From positions 13,794,501 to 13,858,500 of the forward strand of contig NW_026623008.1 of assembly GCF_023065955.2 (NCBI RefSeq): a stretch of DNA of 64,000 nucleotides, written 5' to 3'. Under the pieces are notes generated by a model. That model was not told the DNA's origin, ran no database searches, and saw only the letters and a list, made by a program, of their open reading frames with translations. The translations under genes were made by a program, and so were the position numbers. Positions 33,593-45,195 of the stretch are shown in pieces (the stretch's first letter is position 1; each line of letters starts with the position of its first letter). The stretch comes from Ursus arctos (Eukaryota; Chordata; Mammalia; Carnivora; Ursidae).

Positions 33593-33656
33593 ATGTCGGA
33601 TTCAGAGCTCGGCAGGAAGTGGGACCGGTGCATGGCGGATGCGGTCGTGAAGATAG
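33593..33656 (+). CDS. MICOS10: MICOS10 coding exon 1 of 4 (residues 1-21 and first base of codon 22)
   Basis: The exon begins with ATG at 33593 and encodes the N-terminal segment starting MSDSELGRKWDRC. The ATG has A at -3, an acceptable Kozak context, and the known family start matches it. An in-frame GTG nine bases upstream is not needed. The exon ends ATAG and is followed by the strong donor GTAAGG at 33657. Residue 13 is a cysteine. Compared with the human protein I see conservative changes only (Asp for Glu at 3, Met for Leu at 14). The exon lies inside the CpG island. Confidence 0.96.
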
Positions 33657-33970
33657 GTAAGGGGCCTCTCGCCCCTGGCATTCCCCGCCCGAAGGCGGGC
33701 GGCCGGCTCCAGGCCCCGCTGACCAGGCGGGCGGAAGGGAAGCCCCGGGGGAGGTCAGGCCGACCGGCCTGATCCAGCCCCTCGGGCCAGGGCGAGCTGC
33801 CCGAGCCGGGCGGGAGGTCACTCGGGCGGCGGTGGGGGACGGGCCGGCGGACCCTGGGCCCCCGCGCGAGGTGGGGGGGAAGGAGTCGCCGCTCTGGGGG
33901 CGGGGGGCGGTCGGGCTGGCAGGTGGCAGGAGAGGTGCAGAGCACCTCGAGTAGAAAGCGGTCTGCAGGG

Positions 33971-34178
33971 GCGCCTGGGTGGCACAGCGGTTAAGCCTCT
34001 GCCTTTGGCTCAGGGCGTGATCCCGGCGTTATGGGATCGAGCCCCACGTCGGGCTCCTCCGCTGGGAGCCTGCTTCTTCCTCTCCCACTCCCCCTGCTTG
34101 TGTTCCCTCTCTCGCTGGCTGTCTCTATCTCTGTTGAATAAATAAATAAAATCTTAAAAAAAAAAAAAAAGAAAGAAA
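33971..34178 (+). mobile_element. CAN-SINE, plus, at the edge of the MICOS10 CpG island
   Basis: Full element of the bear-like sub-form with a 17-base perfect target duplication GAAAGCGGTCTGCAGGG (33954-33970 and 34179-34195). It lies in intron 1 about 315 bases after exon 1 and splits the CpG-rich region. The intact duplication points to a young insertion. Confidence 0.97.
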
Positions 34179-34569
34179 GAAAGCGGTCTGCAGGGCACAA
34201 CCTCGTGCCAGAGGCTGGACATTCTCCTCCCCGGTGCCACATTTCCCGCACGGGGCGTTGAGCCCGGTCAGGGGTCACAGTGCTTGCCGGCTGAAACAAG
34301 TGCCTTCTAAAGAAGGTCATGGGGAGCGTTTTATAGGCCCTGCCAGGCCCCAGCGAGCGTTGCTGTCATTCCCGAGTCGTAACTCGATTTATTGGCCTCA
34401 GCGTAGTCTGCGGCCTGAAATTGGAGACACAGTGATCCGAAATGAGAATTAACCAGGGAAGTAAGAGACCGGACACTTTTTGTTCCTTAGTATAACTCCG
34501 CGGAGCCTTTTAACACGTGCTCAGTGACGACACAAATTATGAAGTCACTGCATGGAGGGGAGCGGAGAG

Positions 34570-34775
34570 ATGGAAGCTCATTTCTGGAGCGTATACTAAG
34601 TGCCAGACACTGTGTTAGGTGTGCAGCTCAATACATTCTCATTCAGGTCGTGAAATTGAGAGTCAGGTGAACGGATTTGTGCAGGATCGAATAAGTGACA
34701 AAAGTTGCTCAGAAATGGCACAGTTGGAAATTTAACTCAGGTTTTCTGGCTTCCACCCCCATGCTTTTTCTTTGA
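34570..34775 (-). mobile_element. MIR, minus
   Basis: ACTAAGTGCCAGACACTGTGTTAGG and GAAATGGCACAGTTGGAAATTTAACTCAGG. Confidence 0.75.
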
Positions 34776-34989
34776 TACTAATTCTTATCCAAATTTAATA
34801 GTTTAGTATGGAAAACGTGAGTATTCAGGGGTATTTAGAATTGTGCCCATTGAATGATGGTGTTGGAAAAGAATGAAGATTGGAAACACCGTGAGAGCGG
34901 GGATGCTTTTTGGTGTATTCACTGCTGTATCCCCAGGCCCTTTCTCCGTTTTCTTGTGCTTAATAAAAATTGTTGAGAAGGAGTTAATA

Positions 34990-35170
34990 AGAGGAATACT
35001 TACTTGATCACAGCCGTAGCTTCACTCTTGAATTTACTTACCAGCTGTGTGATTTGGGGCAAGTTGTTGAACCCCTCCATCCCTCTGTTTCCTCATTTGT
35101 AAATTGACAGTAGTAATTATTATCTCACAGAGTTGTTAGGATTACCAGTTAAAGTAAAGGCTTGGGTATG
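34990..35170 (+). mobile_element. MIR, plus
   Basis: TTACCAGCTGTGTGATTTGGGGCAAG, CTGTTTCCTCATTTGTAAATTG, CACAGAGTTGTTAGGATTA. Confidence 0.85.
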
Positions 35171-35309
35171 ACTTACTTCTTAAGAATGGGTTATTCTGTA
35201 AGTGAGCGAAGAAATACAGGTTTTGTTATTGTAAACAGCTCACATTTAGGAGAGAAGATTTAACATGTCCATATTAAATGACCACAGTAAGTACTAAGCA
35301 ACATGGTGG

Positions 35310-35510
35310 CAGTAGTTAAGAGTGGGAGGCAGAGGGCTGAGTTTGAAGTCACCACTCTGGCTCTTCACCCCCATCCTCACTAGCTTTGTAGCTTTGGGTA
35401 GGCTGTCTTCCATTACTCTGAAATGGGGACGAAAAGACAGATTTACCTAAAAGGGTTAGGAAGATTGAAGGATAGTAAAACACATAGGAACCTGAGCACT
35501 GTGACTGGTA
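35310..35510 (+). mobile_element. MIR, plus
   Basis: GTAGTTAAGAGTGGGAGGC, CACTAGCTTTGTAGCTTTGGG, AAAAGGGTTAGGAAGATTGAAGG, CCTGAGCACTGTGACTGG. Confidence 0.75.
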
Positions 35511-35699
35511 GTTACGTGGTTAGCAAATGGTGGTCATGATAATTGTTGATATTAATATTGTGCCACTGAGGATCACCTGAGGGAGTGAGTAGCGTGGCTG
35601 TCGTTCGTGAGTGGACATTGGTGTGGGGGGGGTATACGGGAAATAATGAAATGAGGCACAATGAATACATGATTACAGATAAAAGTTGAAATGAGTGAT

Positions 35700-36390
35700 T
35701 CCGGCTGCTTCCGTTGTAGAGTTGTTATAAATGCAGTCAGTGTGGTGATGGGCTAAGGTCATCCAGTGGGAGTTTGCAAGGAAAATGGGCCTTCATCTGA
35801 CCTTTGGAGAATGACTTGGACTTGGATAGTCAGGGAGGGTGGGAAGACTGGAATGAGGCCCATTTGAACTTTTGTAGAACAGGAGATTGAGGCATGGAGA
35901 GGTTAAGAAGCTAGACATGGAGGAGCATGGGTTAGAACCCAGACATTCTAAATCCAGTACCCCTACTCTCTGAAGAAGGCTGGTTTGGGTGGAGTCAGAA
36001 TTGTGAAATGTCTTAGAGAAATTCCGCGTTATCTTAATGGCTCTTGAGTTGCCTTTGGCTTTTACTCATGCATGGTGCATATTCAACGTGGCTGTCCTAA
36101 AGACCTATTTCTGCTTCTCAGGCTCATTAGGTCTAAACTGGTGGGGAATCATGGGATGGTTTTAAGCAACAAATATTTATTGAATTCTGGGCCAGTCCGT
36201 GGGCAAATAGAGAAGCAGAAGGCATTTCATTTCCCTCAACAGGGAACTGATGTGATATAAATGGAATTTTGGTATGATTGTTCTGGCAGTGTTTTATACA
36301 GAACAGGTCAGGAGTCGGGGAGGCCAGCGGTGCTGTGAATGTGAAGTGATGAAAGCCTGCTCTGTTAGACTAGAGAGGAATGGGTGTATT
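35700..36390 (-). mobile_element. LINE2 copies, minus, with embedded MIR
   Basis: GACCTTTGGAGAATGACTTGG and CAACAAATATTTATTGAATTCTGGGCCAG are reverse LINE2 landmarks. GAGATTGAGGCATGGAGAGGTTAAG at about 35885 is a reverse MIR core. Confidence 0.6.
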
Positions 36391-36404
36391 TGAGAAACGT
36401 CCAG

Positions 36405-36500
36405 CTTTGTTCCCCATTTATAAAATGGAGATAGTAATTCCCACCTCCTAGGCTAGAACAGTGCCAAGTTCATAGTAGAAACTCAGTAAATGCAATTTTC
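36405..36500 (+). mobile_element. MIR 3' end, plus
   Basis: CCCCATTTATAAAATGGAGATAG and GAACAGTGCCAAGTTCATAGTAG with CAGTAAATG. Confidence 0.7.
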
Positions 36501-37955
36501 TTCATCTTTCTCTCCAGCTGGTTAACTTTGCTTCATTCCATTTCTTACAGAGATGACCCCAAGGTTAGAATGTGGTTATAAGGGGTGATTCACTGGTGGG
36601 AACTTGGACATAAAACAGGAGGGGGGGGTGTGCACCTCGTTTACACGAAGTACGGAAAGACTAGAAACTGATCATGGGGGATGGCGGGAGAAAGACCAAG
36701 GAGAACAGTGATCATGATTTTGGTCACTTTGCTGCTTACGTGATTGAATTGTTTGAGAGTGATAATGAAGTTGAGTAGGGAGTTTTAATTTTGTGGGAGA
36801 AGCTGACTTCAGACTTGGAGGGCGTTGTCCCTTTAGTAGTGGACTTAGAGAAAGGGCATAAGAGTGATGAAGCCCAGAAGTGTTATTCGGGGAGCCTTTA
36901 GTCTTTGAGACAGTGAAGAGGGGCACACTCTGTAGTGAGCGTATTGGTTCCCATTCCCGTCGGCGGAGAGGTTAATGGGACTCTTCAGACCTCCTTGGCC
37001 GCCTGCTGCCTGGTGCTTCAGAATGGAGGTGGAGACAGAGTGGCTGCCTGCCAGAAGATAGATAGAGGTTTTGTCGAGATGTAGGCGGGGAAGAAGGGAC
37101 CAGCGCAGGCTTTCAGCTACGTATTGGTAATTTCATTCCCTGGCTTGACAGAGACCGAAGGGAAGCCAAGGTGAGTGGACAGCTCCCTTTGTGAGCTCTT
37201 CTCTGCGTTTGACTGCCTTAAACCTGAAGTGTGTGTTTGTTCTTTTCCCACTGGCTTGCTGAAAAATGACTTATTTTCATTGCTCATGTTTAGCTAGAGG
37301 TAGTACAGCTGAGTTAACGAGCATATGAGCTTGTGCTTAGACAGTAGTTCTTTAAAAACAACAACGACTGCTCTTCATGGATCTCTTACTCCGAAGCTTG
37401 AGCAATGTGTCAATAGAAAATTCTCCTGTGATTTTTGTCCTGTAGGAAGAGCTACATTTATCCATAAATACCTTTTCCCTGCCCTTCGCTGTCATAAGAA
37501 AAGCAGTTTTATTTCCCTCATTAATTTTGGTTTTAAAATATCTATTTATTTTGTGTGTAATAGCGTGGTAGGATAGGTGGTTTCTAATATGGTTTGACCT
37601 AATATATCAAGCCCATGAATCAAACAAAACAAAACAAAACACATGCCTCCCTGTAATAGACACAATAGGCCATTGTTCCTAACACATCTGTTTCTCTCTT
37701 TCAGCTCCTGGGCCTTTCTTTCCCTTTCTCCCCCTCACATTCTTACCCTTCTCTTTGGCCTGTGTTCTTATGCCTGCCACTCATATGCATTTGCTTAGTT
37801 TCTCTGTAAAGTTTGAGATTAATGTAGCTTAAAAAAAAAAAAAAAAAACTTGTTAGCATTGTGTAAGTTCCTAGGTGTTCTGTTTATTGTCCATCACATC
37901 ACTAATTTTTCTTAATAGCACATGGCATCATCTGAAATTCGCGATTTGTTTCTTT
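36501..37955. other. MICOS10 intron 1, unassigned sequence
   Basis: No exon, RNA gene or named repeat is recognised. An 18-base A run lies near 37831-37848. Confidence 0.4.
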
Positions 37956-37969
37956 ACTTGCTTGTCCCT

Positions 37970-38080
37970 CCTCGCTAGAATGTGAACTCTTGAGACCCAG
38001 AGGCTTCTGTTCACTGTTGATCCCCTAGCCCCTGGCACAGAGGAGGCATACGATAATTACTGATTAATGAATGAATGACA
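37970..38080 (+). mobile_element. LINE2 3' end, plus
   Basis: CTAGAATGTGAACTCTTGAGACC, CCCTAGCCCCTGGCACAGAGG and AATGAATGAATGA. Confidence 0.75.
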
Positions 38081-39449
38081 TGTATTGCTGAGAATTTTGC
38101 AGACTACATTCTCTGCCCATATTTGCTCTTCAGTGTGTGTTTATTAACGGAATGAATTAGCATTTAAATTAAAAAGCCTAGTCAGGTAGATTTCATGTGA
38201 ATGTCTGCCAGCTCACGTGTTTGATCCTGTGTCCCTGTAATCTTGGGACTTTTACCAACTTTTTATTTCATCTGGGGACGTAAATTGTTGTCAGTAGATA
38301 TTCATAATAAAGTAGTATTAGAAATGTTTGGGAGTAGTCAGCTAAGAAACATGAACCAGAGAGCACTTTTGTGTTTAAACAAGTAGAGGGTGATGTTGGT
38401 TTAAGTGGTAGTGCCAAAGCCTTATTGCAGGAAATTAAAAAGGAGTGAAGAATATTACATTTTATGAATGGCATGTTCCATTAGTTTTTATGTGAATGCG
38501 TCATTAATGGTTTTTTGCTAATTTTATGGATTTACTTTTAAGTTTTATCAGATTTATTGAATGCTCTGGTTTTCTTTCTGCACTCAGTTCACGGGCTGTG
38601 CCATTCGTTTTCCTTGTACATACCGAATAATTTGTCTTGTGTGTACCCACATGAATAAATAACACCTTCTTGTTAATGAGAATAGAAGGCAAGGTATCTT
38701 GCCAAAATAGAAGGCTTAAAAGCTCTGGGACAGAGCTGGTGCCCTCAGCTTGTGCTTGTCGCTCTGGACTGGATAGGCGGTTATATCTGCGTTCTATTTC
38801 CCTGGAAAATAAGATTCCAGGAGATGAGAAAAACCCAGCTAAGACTTCAGGAGGTGCTTGCCTGTGATTTGAGAATTTCTAAGCTGTGCAAGTGTGGGTC
38901 ATGGAAGCACTGCCATTGTTCTCAGAGCCTTATTATAACTCCCTCTTGAATGCTGGAGGTCCATGCTGGCTGGCTCTGACCTCATGACCAAGTCGGTGTC
39001 TGTGACAGTGTCCAGGGCCTAGAGTTGCAGATTTGCCCAAGGAGGCTTAAGAGGAAAATCTGATCCCAGTACCTCCTGGATTCATGCTAGGGTCCTGGAA
39101 TCCCTAATGTGACTTTCAAAGTGGTGCAATGGACTGTGTCCCTTTTCCCGGCATTTTGCTCCCACTGGGATGCCAGAGTCCAGAATATCTAGTCTTACTA
39201 TCTTGTGAATTGGCCAGGAGATCCAAAAGAGGGGAAGAAGATGTCATGGTTGGGGCTTGGGCTACCCAAAGCTGTGGTGCTTTCCAGAAAAAAGGCTGTC
39301 TCTGCAAGCCAGGTATATTCAGCACAGCATGGTTTTTCATTTTCTTGGAAACAAGGAAAAGTGCAAGCCATGAACATTGGGAAGCAGCCCTATCAGTGTG
39401 TTGCATTCATTGGGCTCCGGGGCATTCACAGTGCTTTCCTTTTCTTTTC
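38081..39449. other. MICOS10 intron 1, unassigned sequence
   Basis: No exon, RNA gene or named repeat is recognised. Short open frames here lack splice context I can support. Confidence 0.4.
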
Positions 39450-39566
39450 CCTGGCTCAGTTGGTAGAGTGTGTGACTCTTGATCTCGGGGTCCTGAGTTT
39501 GAGCCCCACATTAGGCATGGAGTTTACTTGGAAGAAAATCAGTCAATCAATCAATCAATCAATAAG
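39450..39566 (+). mobile_element. Short CAN-SINE, plus, with (ATCA)n tail
   Basis: CCTGGCTCAGTTGGTAGAGTG head (A box), TTTGAGCCCCACATTAGGC and a tail of ATCA units. Confidence 0.88.
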
Positions 39567-39567
39567 T

Positions 39568-39715
39568 ACCTCTTTGTGCCTCAGTTTCCTCATCTATAGA
39601 ATGGTAGTATCTTCCTCAAGGGGTTGTTACAAGTAAGGATAAAATGAGATATTCTCTACAGAGCAATCAGGGCATTACCTGTACGTGGTAAATATTAGCT
39701 GCAGGCATGTGAATG
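39568..39715 (+). mobile_element. MIR, plus
   Basis: TTTGTGCCTCAGTTTCCTCATCTATAG, AAGGGGTTGTTACAAGTAAGGATAAAATGAGA. Confidence 0.85.
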
Positions 39716-40084
39716 AAAGCTGGCCGTCATAAGTTAAAATAATTATCACATTTGCTTTTGTCTTGCTGCTGTGGGTAGTATGGAAGCCTGATGATCAGTA
39801 TTCCAGTTGATACATGTAATAGTAATCGTTAATGTATACTCCTCCCCCCCAAATTTAATGCCAGGCATTATGGAGAGCCTGGGGGGTGCAGTGCACAAAT
39901 AATCGGCACTAGCCTTACCCTGGAGGGCCTTACTTCTGGAGGAATGTGCAAAGAAGGTGGTGATGTTGAAGTTCCACCTTGGAGAATGTGTAGGCGGACC
40001 AGGTGGAGGACTGCATTCTGGACCTTGGAAACTGTCCAGATGGTGTCCCAGAGGACAGAGAGGCTTTGGCTTCTGCAGGGAATG

Positions 40085-40197
40085 ATGATAGTGGCTGCCA
40101 TTTATCGAGCACTTAGTGTGTGCTGCCAGATACTGGCATTTTCCATTTTATATACATTATTGCATTTAAGCCCTATAGCCTTATGGGGTATTTCCCC
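40085..40197 (-). mobile_element. MIR, minus
   Basis: GCCATTTATCGAGCACTTAGTGTGTGC and GCATTTAAGCCCTATAGCCTTATGGG. Confidence 0.7.
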
Positions 40198-41129
40198 AAT
40201 TTTTTTTTATTGCGATAAAATACACATAACAAAATTTACCATCTGAACCATTTAAAAATGTACAGGTAAATGACAGTACGTTCGTAGTGCTGGCGGTTAC
40301 TGCCACCATCCATCTCCGTAACTCTTCGTCTTGTGAAACTGAAACTCTGTACCCATTTAACACTAACTCCCCATTCCTGCCTCCCCCCCAGCCCCTGGCA
40401 ACCTCTGTTCTACTTTCTGTCTCTGATTTTGACTTCTCTAAGTACCTTCTGGAAGTAGAGTCCTACAGTCCTTGTCTTTTTGAAACTGACTTATTTCAGT
40501 TTGCGTAATGCCCTCAAGGTTCATCTGTGTTATAGCATATATCAGAATTTCCTCCGCTTTAAATCTGTGTGTGTACATGTGTGTGTAACACGTTTTGCTT
40601 ATTCGTTCACCTGTGGACAGTTGATGCTATTGCGAATAGCGCTGCTGTGAACACAGGTACGCACCTGTCTTTTGGAGACCTTGCTTCTGGTTCTTTTGGG
40701 TTCATACCCAGAAGTGACATTGTTGGATCATATTGTAAATCAATGTTTAACATTTTGAGGATCTGCCACACCGTTTTCCACAGCAGCTGGACGTTTTACA
40801 TTTTACATTCCCACCTGGAGTGCACCAGAGTCTGTCCCCATTATTTCACATCCTCACCAACAATTGTTATTTCCTTCCTGCCTTTTTTTGGTAGTAGCCA
40901 TCCCAGGGGGTGTAAGCTAGTATCTCATTGTAGTTTTGATTTGCATATTCCTAATGATTAGTGATGTTGAACATCTTTTCATGTGCTCGCTGGCCATTTG
41001 TATATCTTCTTTGGAGAAATGTGTGGTCAAGTCCTTTGTCCATTTTTGAAGTGGTTTATTGCTGTGTTTTAGGAATTCTATCTATAGTCTGGATATGAAC
41101 CTCTTGTCAGATATATGATTTGCAAATAT

Positions 41130-41317
41130 TTTCATTTATTTATTTGAGAGAGAGAGAGCAAGGGGAGAGGCAGAGGGAGAGGGAGAGAGAGTATTCCAGG
41201 CAGACTCCCTGCTGAGCACGGAGCCCAATTTGGGACTTGATCCTGTGATGCTGAGATCATGACCTGAGCCGAAACCAATAGTTGGACACTTAACCAACTG
41301 AGCCACCCAGGCTCTCC
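41130..41317 (-). mobile_element. CAN-SINE, minus, inside L1
   Basis: Reversed element with CATTTATTTATTTGAGAGAG start, GATCATGACCTGAGCCGAAACC and CCACCCAGGCTCTCC end. Confidence 0.9.
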
Positions 41318-41540
41318 TATCATGGGATTTTGGTAAGGATTGCACTGAATTTGTAGATTGTTTTGGATAGTATTGACCTGTATTAACAAATAGAATACGG
41401 TTAATTAGTTTCTAATACTATTTATATTAATGATATTTATATTAACAGTTAGTATTAATACTGTTTGTTCTGTTACCATAGAATACTACAATATGGATAT
41501 ACCACATTTTGTTTATCCATTTACTAGTTGATGGACATTT

Positions 41541-41651
41541 AGAGAGAGCACAAGCGGCGAGGGCAGGGTAATGGGGGCTCGATCCCAGGACCCTGGGATC
41601 ATGACCTGAGCCGAAGGCAAACGCTTAACCAACTGAGCCACCCAGGTGCTC
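41541..41651 (-). mobile_element. CAN-SINE, minus, truncated
   Basis: Only the head-proximal half is present: AGAGAGAGCACAAGCGG then GATCCCAGGACCCTGGGATCATG and CCACCCAGGTGCTC. The A-rich tail is missing. Confidence 0.85.
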
Positions 41652-41859
41652 AGTCGTTTGTACTTTTTGGCCATTATGAATAATGCTGCTATGATCATAT
41701 ATACAAGTTTTTATGTGGAGGCCTGTTTTCGTTTCTCTTGGGTACATATATACCTAGGGGTGGAATTGCTGGGTTGTGTGGCGACTCATTGGGGATCATT
41801 GAGAAAAACCATGGAGTGTGAAGGTGAAGAGTGACATGGTTGGATGTCTGACTTCAGAA

Positions 41860-43120
41860 AGATCACTGAAGTAGCATGAGGAGAATGAACTAGAAAGGAC
41901 CAGGATGAAGACAGGGAGGTTGGTTAGTATGTTATTGCAAATTCATGCTAAAGATGAGGTGATCTGATTAGAGGAAACCAAAACTAAGATGGGGGCAGAG
42001 GAGTGGAATGGAGACAGATGTCATGGTGCTGTGCAGTGGTCCTATTTATGGAACTTGAAATGCTCACGAGTGGGAGGGTCGGGATGATGCCACGTCTATG
42101 TAAATGGAGAATGGTGTTGCCCTTGACAAATAGGAGAGGCAGGAGGGGAGTCCAAGCAACATTTTGCAGTTTATTAATTTCTGGTACGTCTTGGGATAGG
42201 TCGCTGGTTATATGCAGCTCAGTCAACAGAGATGAAATTGCTTTGCCATGCATTCATTTTCATGAAAAGAAAGGGTTTGTCCTTGTTTCTTCCTTGTTTA
42301 GAAAGTAGGACGGTAAATGACTTAGCAGGTGACCTGCCTTAGAATTAACCAGCAGATTTTGTATATTCATCCAATAATCAATTACGTGTTGTTAAATTAA
42401 TTGTGAAGGCCATTTTCATGTCAAAAAAATACTATACTGAAAGAGGCCATTGAATAAGGTCATGGAAAAAGAAAGCAAATTATTGTTTGTCTTTAAATAT
42501 CAGTTCATCTGATCAGTGTGGGTTACCACAAAGTATTGGTGGCTCACCAAAAATTGGCTTTTGGTAGCCTGTGTTTGCAAACTGATACGTCTCCATTTTA
42601 TGGAGTGATATCACTTAGGCTAAACTAAAATACTTCAAAGGTTTTTGGCTGTTTATAGGTTTGGGTTTCAAATTAGTACATGTTAATTGTTGAATTAGTA
42701 GCCATATTTGTTTGTTATATGTATTTCTAAACAGTTTTTGAGAGCAAAAATACTTTTTCCATCTGCGGGCAGCGATATGAATAATGGAACATTGTGATCT
42801 TGCTAGAGGAGAATTTTGTTAGTATTATAGAATAATGTAATTAGGCACTCTATGGAACTTGAAAACATATTTAAATTTTTGTTCTGGCTGTGGTTTTATG
42901 CTTTCCTAAAATGTGGCCTGAAACAGTTTATTAGTAAATATGCTGAGTTGCTTTCTCTGGCAAGTGCATTTCAGTATTGAATCCAAGTGGAAATACAAAT
43001 ATTTACTTATAAAAGTCTTTTTGGTGTGGTAATATTTTCACTGTGGCCGTTGACCCACTAGTAAAATGTGAGGGCATTGCTAGATTGGATCTTGTTTATT
43101 TAAAGACCAAGAGAGGGAAA
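41860..43120. other. MICOS10 intron 1, mostly unassigned
   Basis: 41860-42050 weakly resembles reverse LINE2 body. The remainder is AT-rich and unassigned. Confidence 0.35.
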
Positions 43121-43124
43121 GAGA

Positions 43125-43250
43125 GAGGAAGCTAACTTTAAGTGAGTGCCTGGTATCTGCCACCGTACTTGGTACACGAGTATCCCCTTTTTACCCTCCT
43201 AGCGACTCAGTGAGGAAGTTTATAGTCTCTCTCTTTTTCTAGCATAACAA
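43125..43250 (-). mobile_element. MIR, minus
   Basis: GTGAGTGCCTGGTATCTGCCACCG and CTCCTAGCGACTCAGTGAGGAAG. Confidence 0.6.
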
Positions 43251-43468
43251 TGCTCAGAGATATTTATAGAAATTGAGAAGCTGATTTTTAAATCTGTATT
43301 AAAGTGTAAACAATCCAAAGTCACGAGAGCAGTTTTTAAAATGAAAAACATAATTGGAAAAGTAACATTACCTGACATCAAGACTTCTAGTAAAGCTACA
43401 GTAAATGAGACAGTGGTATTGGAGAAGGGGGACACATCTAGATCGGTGTCTAGAAATAGACCCATCAG

Positions 43469-43670
43469 GGGTGCCTGGGTGGCTCAGTCGTTAAGCGTCT
43501 GCCTTTTGCTCAGGTCATGATTTCAGGGTCTGGGATCGAGCCCGGCATCGGGCTCCCTGCTCAGCGGGAAGCCTGCTTCTCCCTCTCCCACTCCCCCTGC
43601 TTGTGTTCCCTCTCTCACTGTGTCTCTCTCTGTCAAATAAATAAAATCTTTAAAAAGAAATAAAAAAAAA
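43469..43670 (+). mobile_element. CAN-SINE, plus, inside L1
   Basis: GGTGCCTGGGTGGCTCAGTCG head, AAATAAATAAAATCTTT tail. GACCCATCAG and GGCCCATCAG flank it. Confidence 0.95.
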
Positions 43671-44094
43671 AGGCCCATCAGTAGATAGTCAGTTAAAGAT
43701 GCCAAGGCAGTTTAATGGGGAACGGAAAATCTTTCCAACAAATTGTGCTAGAATAGCTGGGTATCCATATAGAGAAAAAAAAATAAACCTCATTATTGTG
43801 CATAAAAATTAACTCGAAAGAATCGCAGACCTAAATGTAAAAGCTAAAATTATAAAACCTCAAGAAGAAAACATAGAAAAATCTCTGCGACCTTGAGTTC
43901 AGGAAAGATTTCTTAGGTCACAGCAAAAGTCACAAAGGAAAAAATTGGTATACGGGATTTGATCAAAATCTAAAACTTTACTCTTTGAAAGACACCATTA
44001 AAAGCACGAAAAGGCAAGACACAGAATGGGAGAAAATATTTGCAGTACATATATCTGACAAAGGACTTGTTTCCGTAATAAATAAAGAACTCTT

Positions 44095-44286
44095 GGGGTG
44101 CCTGGGTGGCTCAGTCAGTTGAGCATCTGCCTTGGTGAGCCCAGGATCCAGCCCTGTGTCAGGCTCCCTGCTCAGTGGGGAGTCTGCTGCTTCCTTGGCT
44201 TCTGCCCTTCCCCCCCCCCACCCCCCATGTGCTCTTGTGTGCTCTCTCTCTCTCTCAGATAAATAAATGAAATCTTAAAAAAAAAA
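44095..44286 (+). mobile_element. CAN-SINE, plus, inside L1
   Basis: Full element with perfect flanks AATAAAGAACTCTT (44081-44094 and 44287-44300). A run of C and a CT repeat lie in its body. Confidence 0.95.
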
Positions 44287-44343
44287 AATAAAGAACTCTT
44301 AAACTTAATGGTAAGAAGACAACCCATTTGAGAAAATGGGTGA

Positions 44344-44536
44344 GGGCGCCTGGGTGGCTCAGTTGGTTAAACATCTGCCTTTGACTCAGGTCATGATCCC
44401 ATGGTCCTGGGATTGAGCCTGAGTCCGGCTCCCTGCTCAGTGGGGAGTCTGCTTCTCCCTCTCCCTCTACCCCTTCCCCCTGCTCATGCTTTCTCTCTCT
44501 CTCCCTCTCAGATAAAGAAATAAAATCTCAAAAAAA
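44344..44536 (+). mobile_element. CAN-SINE, plus, inside L1
   Basis: GGGCGCCTGGGTGGCTCAGTTGG head, CT-rich body and GAAATAAAATCTC tail. It lies 57 bases after the previous SINE but uses a different target. Confidence 0.94.
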
Positions 44537-45089
44537 GGGTAAAATGTTTGATTCTTCACAAAAGAAATTATACTAATGGCAAAGAAGCATATGAAAGGAT
44601 GTTCAATATTATTGGTCATTAGGGAAATGCAAATTTCAATCATAATGAGAATACCCTTCCACACCTATTAAAATAGTTAAAAAGACAGAGCATGCTGAAG
44701 TTCCACTAGGATGTGGAGCAGCTGGAATTCTCCTGTTCATGGGGTTGTGTAATAGTACAACCACTTTGTAAAACTGTTTAGTAGTTTTTTATAAATATAC
44801 AATCTCGTCATTCCACTCATAGGTATCCACCCAAGAGAAACGAAAACATTTGTTCACATCAAGTCTTATATATGAATATTCATAGCAGCTCTACTCACAA
44901 TGCCCCCAGACTGGAAAGAACCCAGAAGTCCATGAATAGGTGAATGCATAAACAAAATCTAGACTGTCCATAAAGTGGACTATTCATTAATAAAAGCAAA
45001 TTCTAATACATACAACCACATATGTACATTTCAAAATCATTATGTTGAGTAGCAAGCTAGACACAAAAGAGTGTATACTGTATTCCATT

Positions 45090-45195
45090 AAAAAATGTTT
45101 TTTTTAAGTAGGGTCCACACCCAGTGTGGGGCTTGAACTCACAACGCTGAAATTAAGAGTCACATGCTCTACTGACTGAGCCAGCCAGGCGCCCC
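45090..45195 (-). mobile_element. Short CAN-SINE, minus, inside L1
   Basis: TTTTTTTTAAGTAGGGTCCAC start and GCCAGCCAGGCGCCCC end. TACTGTATTCCATT flanks it perfectly (45076-45089 and 45196-45209). Confidence 0.94.

Larger units (their letters stand above)
33435..33960. promoter_or_regulatory. CpG island promoter of MICOS10
   Basis: CpG dinucleotides are frequent here and rare in the flanking repeats. The island covers the likely start site, 5' UTR, exon 1 and the start of intron 1. No TATA box is seen near the expected start. Visible elements are TCTCGCGAGA at 33521-33530, an ETS-type core in CTTCCGG at 33494-33500, a CCGGAAA at about 33437-33443 and a GC box (GGGGGCGGGG) at about 33896-33905. 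These suit a housekeeping gene for a mitochondrial protein. The exact transcription start cannot be read from sequence. Confidence 0.85.
40198..41790 (-). mobile_element. L1 3' region, minus, interrupted by two CAN-SINEs
   Basis: Landmarks of reverse L1: ATTGCGATAAAATACACATAAC, CCAGCCCCTGGCAACCTCTGTTC, CAAGGTTCATCTGTGTTATAGC, TTGATTTGCATATTCCTAATG, GGTGGAATTGCTGGGTTG. SINEs sit at 41130-41317 and 41541-41651. It lies antisense in MICOS10 intron 1. Confidence 0.85.

Noticed and set aside
33214..33660. 148-codon plus-strand frame overlapping MICOS10 exon 1
   Set aside because: It is out of frame with the recognised protein and lies in GC-rich promoter sequence where long chance frames are expected.
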